NCBI GenBank assembly: GCA_003022745.1
Contig: PXSU01000016.1
Span: forward strand, 1-12,028
Source: Halobacteriales archaeon SW_9_67_25
GTDB lineage: Archaea; Halobacteriota; Halobacteria; Halobacteriales; Haloarculaceae
Direction: 5' to 3'
DNA length: 12,028 bases
Numbering within the stretch: position 1 is the stretch's first letter; each line of letters begins with the position of its first letter. This document shows, piece by piece, positions 1-5,730 of the stretch. A model generated the notes under the pieces. The model saw only the letters and a program-made list of their open reading frames with translations, ran no database searches and was not told where the DNA came from. Made by a program: the position numbers and the translations under genes.

Positions 1-1
1 G

Positions 2-772
2 AACGTCGACTACCGGCTGGACCGCTGTGAGCGGTGGGGGCTGGTCGAGCGCAAGACCATCCAGTACGAGGGCTTCCGGCTGACCTTCGAGGGGTACGAC
101 GCGCTGGCCTTGCACACCTTCGCCGAGCGCGGGACCGTCGACGCCGTCGGTGCGCCGCTGGGCGTGGGCAAGGAGAGCAACGTCTACGAGGTCCGGTCCT
201 ACACCCCTCTGGCATTGAAGTTCCACCGCGAGGGCTACACGGAGTTCCGAGAGGTCAACCGGGAACGGGAGTACACCGCCGACCGCGAGCACGTCTCCTG
301 GATGTACACCGCCCGGAAAGCCGCCGAGCGCGAGTACGGGGCTCTGGAGACGCTATACTCCGACGTGTCGGTCCCACAGCCGGTCGACCACAACCGCCAC
401 GCGGTCGTGATGGAACGGATCGACGGCGTGGAACTGGCCCGGACCGCCCTCGAATCCGAACAGGTCCTGCCCGTGCTGGATCTGGTGCTCGCGGAGGTAG
501 CCGGAGCCTACGACGCCGGCTACGTCCACGCCGACATGAGCGAGTACAACGTCTTCGTCACCGAAGCAGGCGTGGTCGTCTTCGACTGGCCCCAGGCCGT
601 CCCGACCGACCACGCCAATGCCCGGGAACTACTGGAGCGGGATGTCGAGAACGTCGTCGGCTACTTCCGCCGCAAGTACCCCCACCAGGTCGGCGCGGTC
701 GACGTCCGGACCCTTGCCGAGGCTATCGAAGCCGGCGAGTCGGTCGCTGTCGCCGACTTTTTCGCGGAGTGA
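2..772 (+). CDS. rio2: RIO2-type atypical serine/threonine kinase, 5'-truncated by window edge
   Basis: Archaeal RIO2 is an atypical kinase/ATPase involved in late 40S-type small ribosomal subunit maturation. The open frame runs in from the left edge, giving 256 residues against roughly 290-300 for the family, so about 40 N-terminal residues are missing. The visible start is the end of the winged-helix domain (CERWGLVERKTIQYEGFRLTFEGY split around residues 9-32). It is followed by the flexible phosphate-binding loop GVGKESNVYEV, the ATP-binding lysine in ALKFHREG, the hinge MERIDGVEL, the catalytic loop HADMSEYNV (His at 527-529, Asp at 533-535) and the metal-binding VFDWPQ that marks RIO2. 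All catalytic residues are intact. A TTG at 110 could be read as a start, but coding clearly continues upstream of it. It ends in TGA at 770-772 and faces the convergent DUF35 gene across a long gap. Family identity is firm; the role is from family knowledge. Confidence 0.95.
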   Translation, partial: NVDYRLDRCERWGLVERKTIQYEGFRLTFEGYDALALHTFAERGTVDAVGAPLGVGKESNVYEVRSYTPLALKFHREGYTEFREVNREREYTADREHVSWMYTARKAAEREYGALETLYSDVSVPQPVDHNRHAVVMERIDGVELARTALESEQVLPVLDLVLAEVAGAYDAGYVHADMSEYNVFVTEAGVVVFDWPQAVPTDHANARELLERDVENVVGYFRRKYPHQVGAVDVRTLAEAIEAGESVAVADFFAE

Positions 773-1425
773 CGGTACCCGTGTCCCCACGCCAGGACCG
801 GCCTCGTCCACACTGATAAATCGTATATTGCTACATCAAATCGGCTGCGTGGAGTTACGAATGCGGCCGAGACCGTTCAGGAGAACCGGTCTTTTGCAGG
901 AACTATTCGGCCATCTACCCTCGATCACCAACGGCAAAAACCCCGCAGTCGAACCGAGAGTGACGCGACTCGGTACTGTGTCCGTGTTCGAGAGAGTGGC
1001 TCTCCCAGCCAGACAATTGTCGGGACGAGTGGAAACTCCTCGTCGGCCACGACAGCTGACAGAAGTCAGTCACGGCTTATCCACGACTCCGAGGAGTGTA
1101 ATCAGGTCCTGAACGCTCTCTGTCGTTCGTAACTACAGGAACTCGGACGAGCACCGACCCAGCAGGCGATCAATTATATTTGGCGGCACCGATTTTCGCT
1201 GACTGTCGGACTCGGTCGGACGCCCCCGCCGACGAGTCTGCGCTGGGTCCTCTCCCGAAACGTTGGGAAGTCACCGTCAGGGACCCAGCCCCGCCGACGT
1301 TCGGTGCCAACGGCCTCTACGTCTCCGCGAGGTACGGCCACGTTCGACCCATCGGAGGCGGACCCGCTCTGGTCGACCGCGCGTTGTCCTGCGGTCGATC
1401 CAGTAATGAACGGCAGCAATCCGTA
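773..1425. other. Long intergenic region between convergent genes, no recognised gene
   Basis: About 650 bp separate the convergent rio2 and DUF35 genes. Short open frames cross it on both strands, but none has a recognisable domain or a convincing start. The 81-codon minus frame at 1174-1419 starts with TTG and has no acidic haloarchaeal character. The stretch is less G+C-rich than its neighbours, with AT-rich patches near 815-840 and 1168-1181 (the latter holds TTATATTT), and it contains a terminator-like hairpin at 870-895. It could hold a small RNA, a decayed gene or a decayed insertion; nothing in the sequence decides between these. Confidence 0.5.
870..895 (+). terminator. Hairpin followed by T-run, candidate terminator downstream of rio2
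   Basis: Left arm AGACCGTTC (870-878), loop AGGA (879-882), right arm GAACCGGTCT (883-892). The arms pair over nine base pairs with one bulged G and are followed at once by T residues (TTTT at 892-895, sharing the last stem base). It lies about 100 bp past the rio2 stop on the rio2 strand. Archaeal termination relies mostly on U-tracts, so a hairpin plus U-run is only suggestive. It could instead be the 3' end of a small RNA starting near the AT-rich patch at 815-840. Confidence 0.4.
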
Positions 1426-1812
1426 TCAGACCGGCTCGAAGACGACGACGCGCTCCTCGGCGGTCTCGTTGCGGCCGACGCTCAACTCGACGGTCTGGCC
1501 GACCTCGACATCGTCGTGGTCCATTCCGCGGATCTGGCCGGTGATGCGGACCGGTCCGAACTCCGCGATGGCGACCACGTAGGGGGTGTCGTCGGCGAAG
1601 GACGGACCGGCGACGTTCGTGATGGTGTATGTGAGCACCTCGCCCGTCTCGGGGAGGTCCGTCTCGACGAGTTCGCGCTCGCCCGTCTCGGGGTCGACCT
1701 CGCGGGGGGGGAGCCAGCCGTTGCCGCTCGGACTCTCCAGGTAGTACGGTTCGCCTGCCTCCACGGCGTCGAGGAAGTCGTCGTAGCCAGCGTCGCGTGC
1801 GTGGTCCGACAT
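1426..1812 (-). CDS. DUF35 OB-fold protein, probable beta subunit of the neighbouring thiolase
   Basis: This 128-residue acidic protein has the DUF35/acyl-CoA-associated OB-fold layout. Residues 10-23 form an N-terminal helix, 24-52 match the place of the zinc ribbon (YYLESPSGNGWLPPREVDP), and 57-127 form the OB fold (GEVLTYTITNVAGPSF, VVAIAEFG, VRITGQIRG, VELSVGR, RVVVFEPV). Family members usually carry four zinc-binding cysteines in the 24-52 stretch, but this protein has no cysteine at all. The ATG at 1812 was chosen because it overlaps the thiolase stop by one base (TAATG), implying translational coupling; a longer frame reaching 1845 would run into the thiolase. In haloarchaea and other archaea such OB-fold proteins pair with SCP2-like thiolases, and two-subunit beta-ketothiolases of this type are described in Haloferax mediterranei. 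Partnership with the adjacent thiolase is inferred from this and from gene order. Confidence 0.88.
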   Translation of the reverse strand: MSDHARDAGYDDFLDAVEAGEPYYLESPSGNGWLPPREVDPETGERELVETDLPETGEVLTYTITNVAGPSFADDTPYVVAIAEFGPVRITGQIRGMDHDDVEVGQTVELSVGRNETAEERVVVFEPV

Positions 1813-2975
1813 TATGCGATCACCTCCAGGACGTTGACGACACAACTGGCGACCGTCCCGCCCGCGTTGTGGGTGATGCCCACCTCCGCGTCAGAGACGG
1901 CGTCGCTGTTGACGTGGTCGCCACGGAGCAGTTTCGTCATCTCGGAGACCTGTGCGCCGCCGGTCGCACCGACGGGATGGCCCTTCGCCTTCAGGCCGCC
2001 CGAGAGGTTCACCGGCAGGTCGCCGTCGATGGTCGTCTCGTCGTTCGTCGCCGCATGGATGGCCTCGCCCTGCTCGTAGAAGCCCAGCGCCTCAAGAGCG
2101 AGCACCTCTGCGATGGTGAAACAGTCGTGGACCTCCGCGACGTCGATGTCGTCGGGTTCGATGCCGGCCTCCGCGAAGGCCGTCTCGCCGGCCTGCTCTG
2201 CTGCGGGAGTGTGGGTCATCGAGACCCGGTCGGCCAGCGCGAGGCGGTCGCTGCTCTGTCCGGTGCCGGTGATGGCGACTTCGGGGTCGAGACCGTGCTC
2301 CTCGGCGTACGCCTTGCTGACGAGGAGTGCGGCGCTGGCCCCGTCGCTCATCGGCGAGCAGTCATACAGGCCGAAGGGCGAACAGACCGTCGGTGCCTCC
2401 AGGACGTCGTCGACGTCGATGGCCCGCTGGAACTGCGCGAGGTCGTTCTCGACGGCGTTGGAGTGGTTCTTGACCGCGACGTGGGCCAGGTCCTCGCGGC
2501 CGCCGCCGTGTTCGTGGAAGTACCGCTGGGCCATCAGCGAGTAGGCGCCGGGGAAGGTGATGCCCTGCTTGATCTCCCAGAGGGCGTCCGCCGCGGCGGC
2601 GAGGGCGGCCGTGCCCTCGGCGGTCGAGATGTTGGTCATCCGCTCTGCGCCGCCGACCAGCACGACGTCGGCCCCACCACTGCGGACGCGGTTAACCCCG
2701 AAGCGCACCGCCGCGCCGCTGGAGGCACAGGCGCTCTCGACGCGTGTCGCGGGCGCAGTCACGCCGGCCATATCGGCCGCCAGCGGACCCGAGTGGCCCT
2801 GCTGTTCGGCGAACTCGCCCATGAAGTTGCCGTAGAAGACCTCCTCGACGTCGGTGGGGGCGAGTCCGGCGTCCTCGAAGGCCTCCAGTGCTGCCTCCGC
2901 GAACAGTTGCCTGGCGGTCAGTTCCTCGTGCTGTCCGAAAGGCGTCATGCCGACGCCGGCGATTGGAACAGACAT
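1812..2975 (-). CDS. SCP2-type thiolase / acetyl-CoA acetyltransferase (beta-ketothiolase alpha subunit)
   Basis: This 387-residue thiolase of the SCP2/archaeal type probably condenses acyl-CoA with acetyl-CoA to 3-ketoacyl-CoA, or runs the reverse cleavage. The nucleophile cysteine is at residue 83 (VESACASSGAA). The two catalytic histidine motifs are VHDCF (His283) and GHPVGATGG (His333), and the thiolase C-terminal signature HNAGGT is at 369-374. Length is normal and all catalytic residues are present. Its ATG lies one base past the stop of the upstream reductase gene and its TAA overlaps the ATG of the DUF35 gene, so the three genes read as one operon. With the reductase it could make 3-hydroxyacyl-CoA for polyhydroxyalkanoate. 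Fatty-acid degradation or an acetoacetyl-CoA step of isoprenoid synthesis cannot be excluded from sequence alone. Substrate chain length is unknown. Confidence 0.92.
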   Translation of the reverse strand: MSVPIAGVGMTPFGQHEELTARQLFAEAALEAFEDAGLAPTDVEEVFYGNFMGEFAEQQGHSGPLAADMAGVTAPATRVESACASSGAAVRFGVNRVRSGGADVVLVGGAERMTNISTAEGTAALAAAADALWEIKQGITFPGAYSLMAQRYFHEHGGGREDLAHVAVKNHSNAVENDLAQFQRAIDVDDVLEAPTVCSPFGLYDCSPMSDGASAALLVSKAYAEEHGLDPEVAITGTGQSSDRLALADRVSMTHTPAAEQAGETAFAEAGIEPDDIDVAEVHDCFTIAEVLALEALGFYEQGEAIHAATNDETTIDGDLPVNLSGGLKAKGHPVGATGGAQVSEMTKLLRGDHVNSDAVSDAEVGITHNAGGTVASCVVNVLEVIA

Positions 2976-2976
2976 G

Positions 2977-3720
2977 TTACCACTCCATCCCTCCGTTGAC
3001 GCCCAGTACCTGTCCGGTCATGTAGCTGGACTCCTCGCTGGCGAGAAAGCCAACGATACCGACGATGTCCTCGACCTGGGCGAACCGGTCCAGCGGGATG
3101 CGCTCTAAGATCTGGTCTCGCACGCGGTCCGGGACGTCCGCGAGCATATCGGTCATCACGAACCCGGGCGCGACGCAGTTGGCCGTCGACCCGGAGCGGG
3201 CGATCTCCAGAGCGATGGTCCGGGTGAAGCCGAAGAGTCCGGACTTCGTCGTCGCGTAGTTGGCCTGGCCGTAGTTGCCCTGCTGGCCGACCACGCTGGA
3301 GATGTTGATGAGTCGCCCCTCGTGGGCGTTCTGGATGTCCTCGAAGCAGACCTTCGTGCAGTTGTAGACGCCGCCGAGGTTGACGGCCATGACCCGGTCC
3401 CAGTCCTCGCGGGTCATGTTCTCGAACTTCTTGTCGACCGTGATGCCGGCGTTGTTCACGAGGACGTCGACGTTCCCGAACGCCTCCGTGGCGGTCTCGT
3501 ACATCTCCGCGACATCGTCGAAGTTCGCGACGTCGGCCTGTGCGACGACGGCCTCGCCGGGCCCTTCGTCGATGATGTCCCGGACATCGTAGGCCGCGCT
3601 CTCCGAGGATCGGTAATTGACGACGACGTTGGCTCCCTCGCTGCCGAGTTCTTCGGCGATGCCGCGCCCGATGCCCTTGGACGAGCCTGTGACGAGACAC
3701 GTTCTACCGTCGAGTGACAT
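2977..3720 (-). CDS. phaB: Short-chain dehydrogenase, 3-oxoacyl/acetoacetyl-CoA reductase (PhaB/FabG type)
   Basis: This 247-residue classical SDR is likely to reduce acetoacetyl-CoA or other 3-ketoacyl-CoA to the (R)-3-hydroxy form with NAD(P)H. The nucleotide-binding motif TGSSKGIG is at residues 11-18 and NNAG at 89-92. The catalytic set is Asn114, Ser142, Tyr155 and Lys159 (YATTK), and PGFVMTDM follows at 185-192. Length and spacing match FabG/PhaB. The ATG at 3720 is the first good start; GGAG lies 11 nt upstream of it. It heads the cluster reductase, thiolase, OB-fold protein. Because haloarchaea lack a bacterial-type fatty acid synthase, reduction of a CoA ester fits better than reduction of an ACP ester. 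The thiolase neighbour and a phaC about 2 kb upstream on the same strand favour PhaB over a generic FabG label, but specificity is inference. Confidence 0.88.
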   Translation of the reverse strand: MSLDGRTCLVTGSSKGIGRGIAEELGSEGANVVVNYRSSESAAYDVRDIIDEGPGEAVVAQADVANFDDVAEMYETATEAFGNVDVLVNNAGITVDKKFENMTREDWDRVMAVNLGGVYNCTKVCFEDIQNAHEGRLINISSVVGQQGNYGQANYATTKSGLFGFTRTIALEIARSGSTANCVAPGFVMTDMLADVPDRVRDQILERIPLDRFAQVEDIVGIVGFLASEESSYMTGQVLGVNGGMEW

Positions 3721-3757
3721 GAGAGTTTACGCTCCAAGCTAGCAGACTCGGAGGATG

Positions 3758-3765
3758 CTATTTAC
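3758..3765 (-). promoter_or_regulatory. Candidate TATA element for the reductase-thiolase cluster
   Basis: On the minus strand GTAAATAG lies about 40 nt before the reductase ATG, placing transcription start near 3735 and leaving a short leader that holds the GGAG. No strong purine-rich BRE precedes it, so read-through from the ndk operon upstream is an alternative or additional source of transcript. Confidence 0.35.
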
Positions 3766-3846
3766 TCTGGTGGTTGCTACAGTTTTGCGACCGCACCACC
3801 GGGGGATCGGATCGAAACCGTGGTTCGACGAGGGCTACAGGCGGTT

Positions 3847-3876
3847 CGAGGCGAGTGCCTCGGGGCTTGACCCGAG
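3847..3876. repeat. Two overlapping short palindromes
   Basis: CGAGGC-gagt-GCCTCG (3847-3862) is a perfect 6-bp stem with a 4-nt loop. It overlaps CTCGGG-gcttga-CCCGAG (3859-3876), another perfect 6-bp stem; the two share bases, so only one can form at a time. The sequence CCTCGGGGCTT within them (3858-3868) is the exact reverse complement of AAGCCCCGAGG at 4034-4044 in the transposon-like tail, which makes an 11-bp inverted repeat about 190 bp across. This may be a transposon-end remnant or a 3' structure of the ndk transcript. Confidence 0.45.
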
Positions 3877-3962
3877 AGTGAAGCCGACAGTGGCCGACTA
3901 GCCGCCGGGTTATCTTTCCCTGCCCACAGGCCCACCGTATCGAAATACTTACCCCGACCAAA

Positions 3963-4044
3963 TCAACGCCTGTGCAGACTGCGCTCCCTACGGGAACCGT
4001 CTCGGTTCCTGCAAAGCGCGTCGTGGAAGCAGGAAGCCCCGAGG
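3963..4044 (+). pseudogene. Remnant of a TnpB (IS200/IS605-type) C-terminal tail, antisense to the ndk 3' end
   Basis: The plus strand here encodes STPVQTALP, a short linker, then [13 protein letters not shown], followed by bases GAAGCAGGAAGCCCCGAGG. As I remember haloarchaeal IS200/IS605 elements, their TnpB proteins end in tails of this kind (TPVETALP... [11 protein letters not shown]), with the hairpin-rich right end just beyond. No zinc ribbon or RuvC part is present: translating upstream in the same frame gives no TnpB sequence and meets a stop at 3900 or before. Only a fragment of about 80 bp therefore remains. It also contains a perfect hairpin GGAACCG-tct-CGGTTCC at 3991-4007. The match is from memory of the family and was not searched. 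The sequence also serves, on the other strand, as the last part of the ndk reading frame. Confidence 0.6.
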
Positions 4045-4517
4045 TCGTTCGGAAGACGGCACTCGTAGAGCCAGGTTTCGTCGATGCGTTCCCACTCGAG
4101 GAGTTCGCCTTCGTCGAAGAACAGTTTGATCTCGCGCTCGTTCGCGCCGGGGTCCTCGTGGTCGGAGCCGTGGATGACGTTCCGGCCCAGGTCCAGCCCG
4201 AAGTCCCCGCGAATGGTACCGGGATCGGACTCGGCGGGGTCGGTCTCGCCCATCATTGTCCGGACCTGCCGTGTCGCGTCCTGACCCTCCAAGACCATCG
4301 CCATCACCGGCCCGGCAGTAATAAAGTCCACGAGGTCCTCGAAGAACGGTTTGTCCTCGTGTTCGGCGTAGTGGTCGTGGGCCAGTTCCCGGTCGATCTG
4401 TATGAACTTCGCTCCGACGAGTTTCAGCCCGCGGTCCTCGAACCGGGAGATGATCTCACCGATCAAGCCCCGCTGGACGCCGTCCGGCTTGACCATGACG
4501 AAGGTGCGCTCGGTCAT
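3963..4517 (-). CDS. ndk: Nucleoside diphosphate kinase with an aberrant 32-residue C-terminal extension
   Basis: Ndk transfers the gamma-phosphate from ATP to other nucleoside diphosphates through a phosphohistidine. Residues 1-152 are a complete archaeal Ndk: [10 protein letters not shown] at 8-17, the active-site histidine in NVIHGSD (His116), then [20 protein letters not shown] close to the end. Family members stop near there, at about 150-160 residues. Here the frame runs on to residue 184 with a basic, cysteine-containing tail ([28 protein letters not shown]) that is unlike the acidic core. From about residue 158 the tail is the antisense of the TnpB-like remnant. This looks like loss of the native stop by insertion or rearrangement; the enzyme core should be functional. 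The ATG overlaps the rpl24e stop by four bases (ATGA), so translation is coupled to the ribosomal genes, as in many archaea. Confidence 0.94.
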   Translation of the reverse strand: MTERTFVMVKPDGVQRGLIGEIISRFEDRGLKLVGAKFIQIDRELAHDHYAEHEDKPFFEDLVDFITAGPVMAMVLEGQDATRQVRTMMGETDPAESDPGTIRGDFGLDLGRNVIHGSDHEDPGANEREIKLFFDEGELLEWERIDETWLYECRLPNDLGASCFHDALCRNRDGSRRERSLHRR

Positions 4518-4918
4518 ACTTCGGCCTCCGTCTCCTCTTCCCCGTCTGCCGCGTCCGATTCGGCCTCGGACGACTCCTCGTCTGCTGTCTCCTCTTCCTC
4601 GTCGGTGGTTCCTTCCTCAACTGCGGGTCCGACTCCCGAATCTTCGTCGGTGGGTTCCTCGCCGGCTTCCTCGTCAGCCTCGGGTTCCTCGTCAGCCTCG
4701 GGTTCCTCGTCGGCCTCGGGTTCCTCGTCGGCCTCGGGTTCCTCGGGCCGTCCGGCCTCGGTCCACTCGAGGTTGCGCGCCTCGCGGCCGAGGTTATGAT
4801 TGTTCTCGCACTTCGAAGAGCAGTAGTGGATGGTGGCGCCGTTCGTGCGGACGAACATCGTACCTGTGCCGGGTTCGATGTCCCCGCCACAGTAGTCACA
4901 CGTGCGCGTTCGTGGCAT
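4514..4918 (-). CDS. rpl24e: 50S ribosomal protein L24e with a long acidic repeat tail
   Basis: Residues 1-55 are the L24e zinc-finger domain. The zinc ligands are Cys7, Cys10 (CDYC), Cys33 and Cys37 (CSSKC), with [17 protein letters not shown] and the [13 protein letters not shown] end typical of archaeal proteins. Archaeal L24e is usually about 55-70 residues. This one has 134, because residues 56-134 form a low-complexity tail rich in Glu, Asp, Ala, Pro and Thr. Four tandem copies of EPEADE-type repeats at about 59-84 are encoded by four 18-bp DNA repeats. The tail is probably disordered and surface-exposed; whether it is kept on the ribosome is unknown. The ATG overlaps the S28e stop by one base (TAATG) and the TGA overlaps the ndk ATG, so it sits inside a fully overlapping operon. 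Confidence 0.95.
   Translation of the reverse strand: MPRTRTCDYCGGDIEPGTGTMFVRTNGATIHYCSSKCENNHNLGREARNLEWTEAGRPEEPEADEEPEADEEPEADEEPEADEEAGEEPTDEDSGVGPAVEEGTTDEEEETADEESSEAESDAADGEEETEAEV
4671..4742. repeat. Four tandem 18-bp repeats inside rpl24e
   Basis: The plus-strand unit is TCGTCAGCCTCGGGTTCC at 4671-4688 and 4689-4706. Units at 4707-4724 and 4725-4742 differ only by A to G at position 6 (TCGTCGGCC). A broken copy starts TCGGGCC at 4743. Unit length is a multiple of three, so copy-number change would keep the frame of L24e. The pairwise grouping (two plus two identical copies) suggests recent duplication by slippage or unequal exchange. Confidence 0.95.
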
Positions 4919-5145
4919 TATTGCCCTCCGATGGTGTCGGCCTCGCGTGCTGTCTCGCGGAGCTGGAGGACGTCACCCTCCCGGACCGGGCCGAGAACGT
5001 TCCGCGTGATGATGCGACCCTTGTTCTGGCCTTCGCGGATACGACACTTCACCTGCATGGCCTCGCCGTGCATCCCGGTCCGTCCCACGAGTTCGATGAC
5101 CTCCGCGGGTGTGGAACCGCCGTCTTCGGATTCCTCTGCGCTCAT
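4918..5145 (-). CDS. rps28e: 30S ribosomal protein S28e
   Basis: This 75-residue S28e has an acidic N-terminus, then an OB-fold with [16 protein letters not shown] and the strongly conserved [18 protein letters not shown]. Length is normal. The ATG at 5145 (MSAEESED) is preferred over an in-frame GTG at 5154 because GAGGTG lies a few bases upstream of the ATG and family members begin with MSAEE-like sequence. The start follows the L7Ae stop by 10 bases and the TAA overlaps the L24e ATG. The protein binds near the mRNA exit region of the small subunit (family knowledge). Confidence 0.95.
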   Translation of the reverse strand: MSAEESEDGGSTPAEVIELVGRTGMHGEAMQVKCRIREGQNKGRIITRNVLGPVREGDVLQLRETAREADTIGGQ

Positions 5146-5155
5146 CCCGGCCACC

Positions 5156-5518
5156 TCAGCTGAGTTCCTCGACCTTGTCGGCGATGTCCTGGACGTCCGT
5201 CTCGGCCTCGCCGGGGTCGACGATTGCCGCGGCGGCGCTGCCCACTTCGAGGCCGGCCGCGTGGCCGATGTCGTCCTGAGTGCCCACGAAGATGTAGGGC
5301 ACGTCCTTCTCGGCGGCCAGTTCCGGGAGGTGCATCACGACCTCCTCGGGCTGGACGTCCTCTGCGATCAGGACGAGGCGGGCGTTGCCCCGCTCGATTG
5401 CTTTCGTCGTCTCGTTCGTTCCTTTCTTTACTGTTCCCGTGTCCCGGGCGACCTCGAGTGCCCCGAGGGCATCCTCTTCGAGGTCGGCCGGTACGTCGAA
5501 GTCAACGTACACTGGCAT
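5156..5518 (-). CDS. rpl7ae: Ribosomal protein L7Ae (kink-turn RNA-binding protein)
   Basis: This 120-residue L7Ae binds kink-turn RNA. In archaea it is part of the 50S subunit, C/D and H/ACA guide RNPs and RNase P. The RNA-binding signature [14 protein letters not shown] is at residues 31-44, followed by [12 protein letters not shown] (48-59), [17 protein letters not shown] (73-89) and a C-terminal helix. Length is normal. The ATG at 5518 has a good Shine-Dalgarno GGAGGT (minus strand, 5532-5527) eight bases before it. It is the first gene of the operon L7Ae, S28e, L24e, Ndk, an order widespread in archaea. The GC-rich leader upstream may be regulatory. Confidence 0.97.
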   Translation of the reverse strand: MPVYVDFDVPADLEEDALGALEVARDTGTVKKGTNETTKAIERGNARLVLIAEDVQPEEVVMHLPELAAEKDVPYIFVGTQDDIGHAAGLEVGSAAAAIVDPGEAETDVQDIADKVEELS

Positions 5519-5658
5519 GGATGGTTACCTCCCGCACGCGGGCTCGCACTCCCCCGCCCTCGCGGGAAGTCCCGCGGGCCAGTCGGCCTGAGAGTCCTGT
5601 GGGGGCTGGGAGCGTCATCGACCCGGCGCAGGCTGTGCCTGCAACTGGCCCGCCTGCC
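5519..5658 (-). promoter_or_regulatory. GC-rich structured leader of the rpl7ae operon
   Basis: Between the likely promoter and the L7Ae start the RNA would hold a perfect stem CGCGGG-ACUU-CCCGCG (5576-5561). A second small hairpin, CCCG-CGUG-CGGG (5542-5531), has a 3' arm that runs into the Shine-Dalgarno GGAGGT. Archaeal L7Ae is known in some species to repress its own translation through a kink-turn in its leader. I do not see an unmistakable kink-turn here by eye, so regulation is only a possibility. Confidence 0.35.
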
Positions 5659-5674
5659 CGTAAAGCAGTTTCGA
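5659..5674 (-). promoter_or_regulatory. Candidate promoter of the rpl7ae operon
   Basis: The minus strand reads TCGAAACTG-CTTTACG: a purine-rich BRE-like block (CGAAA) followed by a TATA-like TTTACG, in the arrangement usual for haloarchaeal promoters. Transcription would start near 5635, giving a leader of about 115 nt, long for this group, where short leaders or none are common. It lies between the phaC stop and the L7Ae start. Confidence 0.4.
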
Positions 5675-5730
5675 AGCGACCCATCGCGTGTCAGCCGTCC
5701 ACACGCCCGCGGTCCCGTGCTATCTGCCAC

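Noticed and set aside
853..1134. 9-bp inverted repeat AGTTACGAA / TTCGTAACT as terminal repeats of an insertion element
   Set aside because: Similarity does not extend beyond 9 bp, there is no target duplication, and a match of this length is expected about once by chance in a region this size.
1174..1419. 81-codon minus-strand open frame just past the DUF35 stop
   Set aside because: TTG start, no Shine-Dalgarno or promoter, no recognised motif, and composition (Arg/Gly/Ser-rich) typical of a shadow in GC-rich DNA.
1180..2079. Long plus-strand open frame of about 300 codons
   Set aside because: Most of it is antisense to the DUF35 and thiolase genes, and the translation is typical of reverse-strand haloarchaeal DNA. 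The part unique to the intergenic gap shows no family resemblance.
4671..4742. Tandem repeats as a CRISPR array
   Set aside because: Units are adjacent with no spacers, 18 bp long, and in frame within rpl24e; they are coding repeats.
3972..4799. 275-codon plus-strand open frame as a gene
   Set aside because: Only its first 25 or so residues resemble a TnpB tail. The rest is antisense of ndk and rpl24e, including a Ser-rich run that is just the complement of the acidic repeats.
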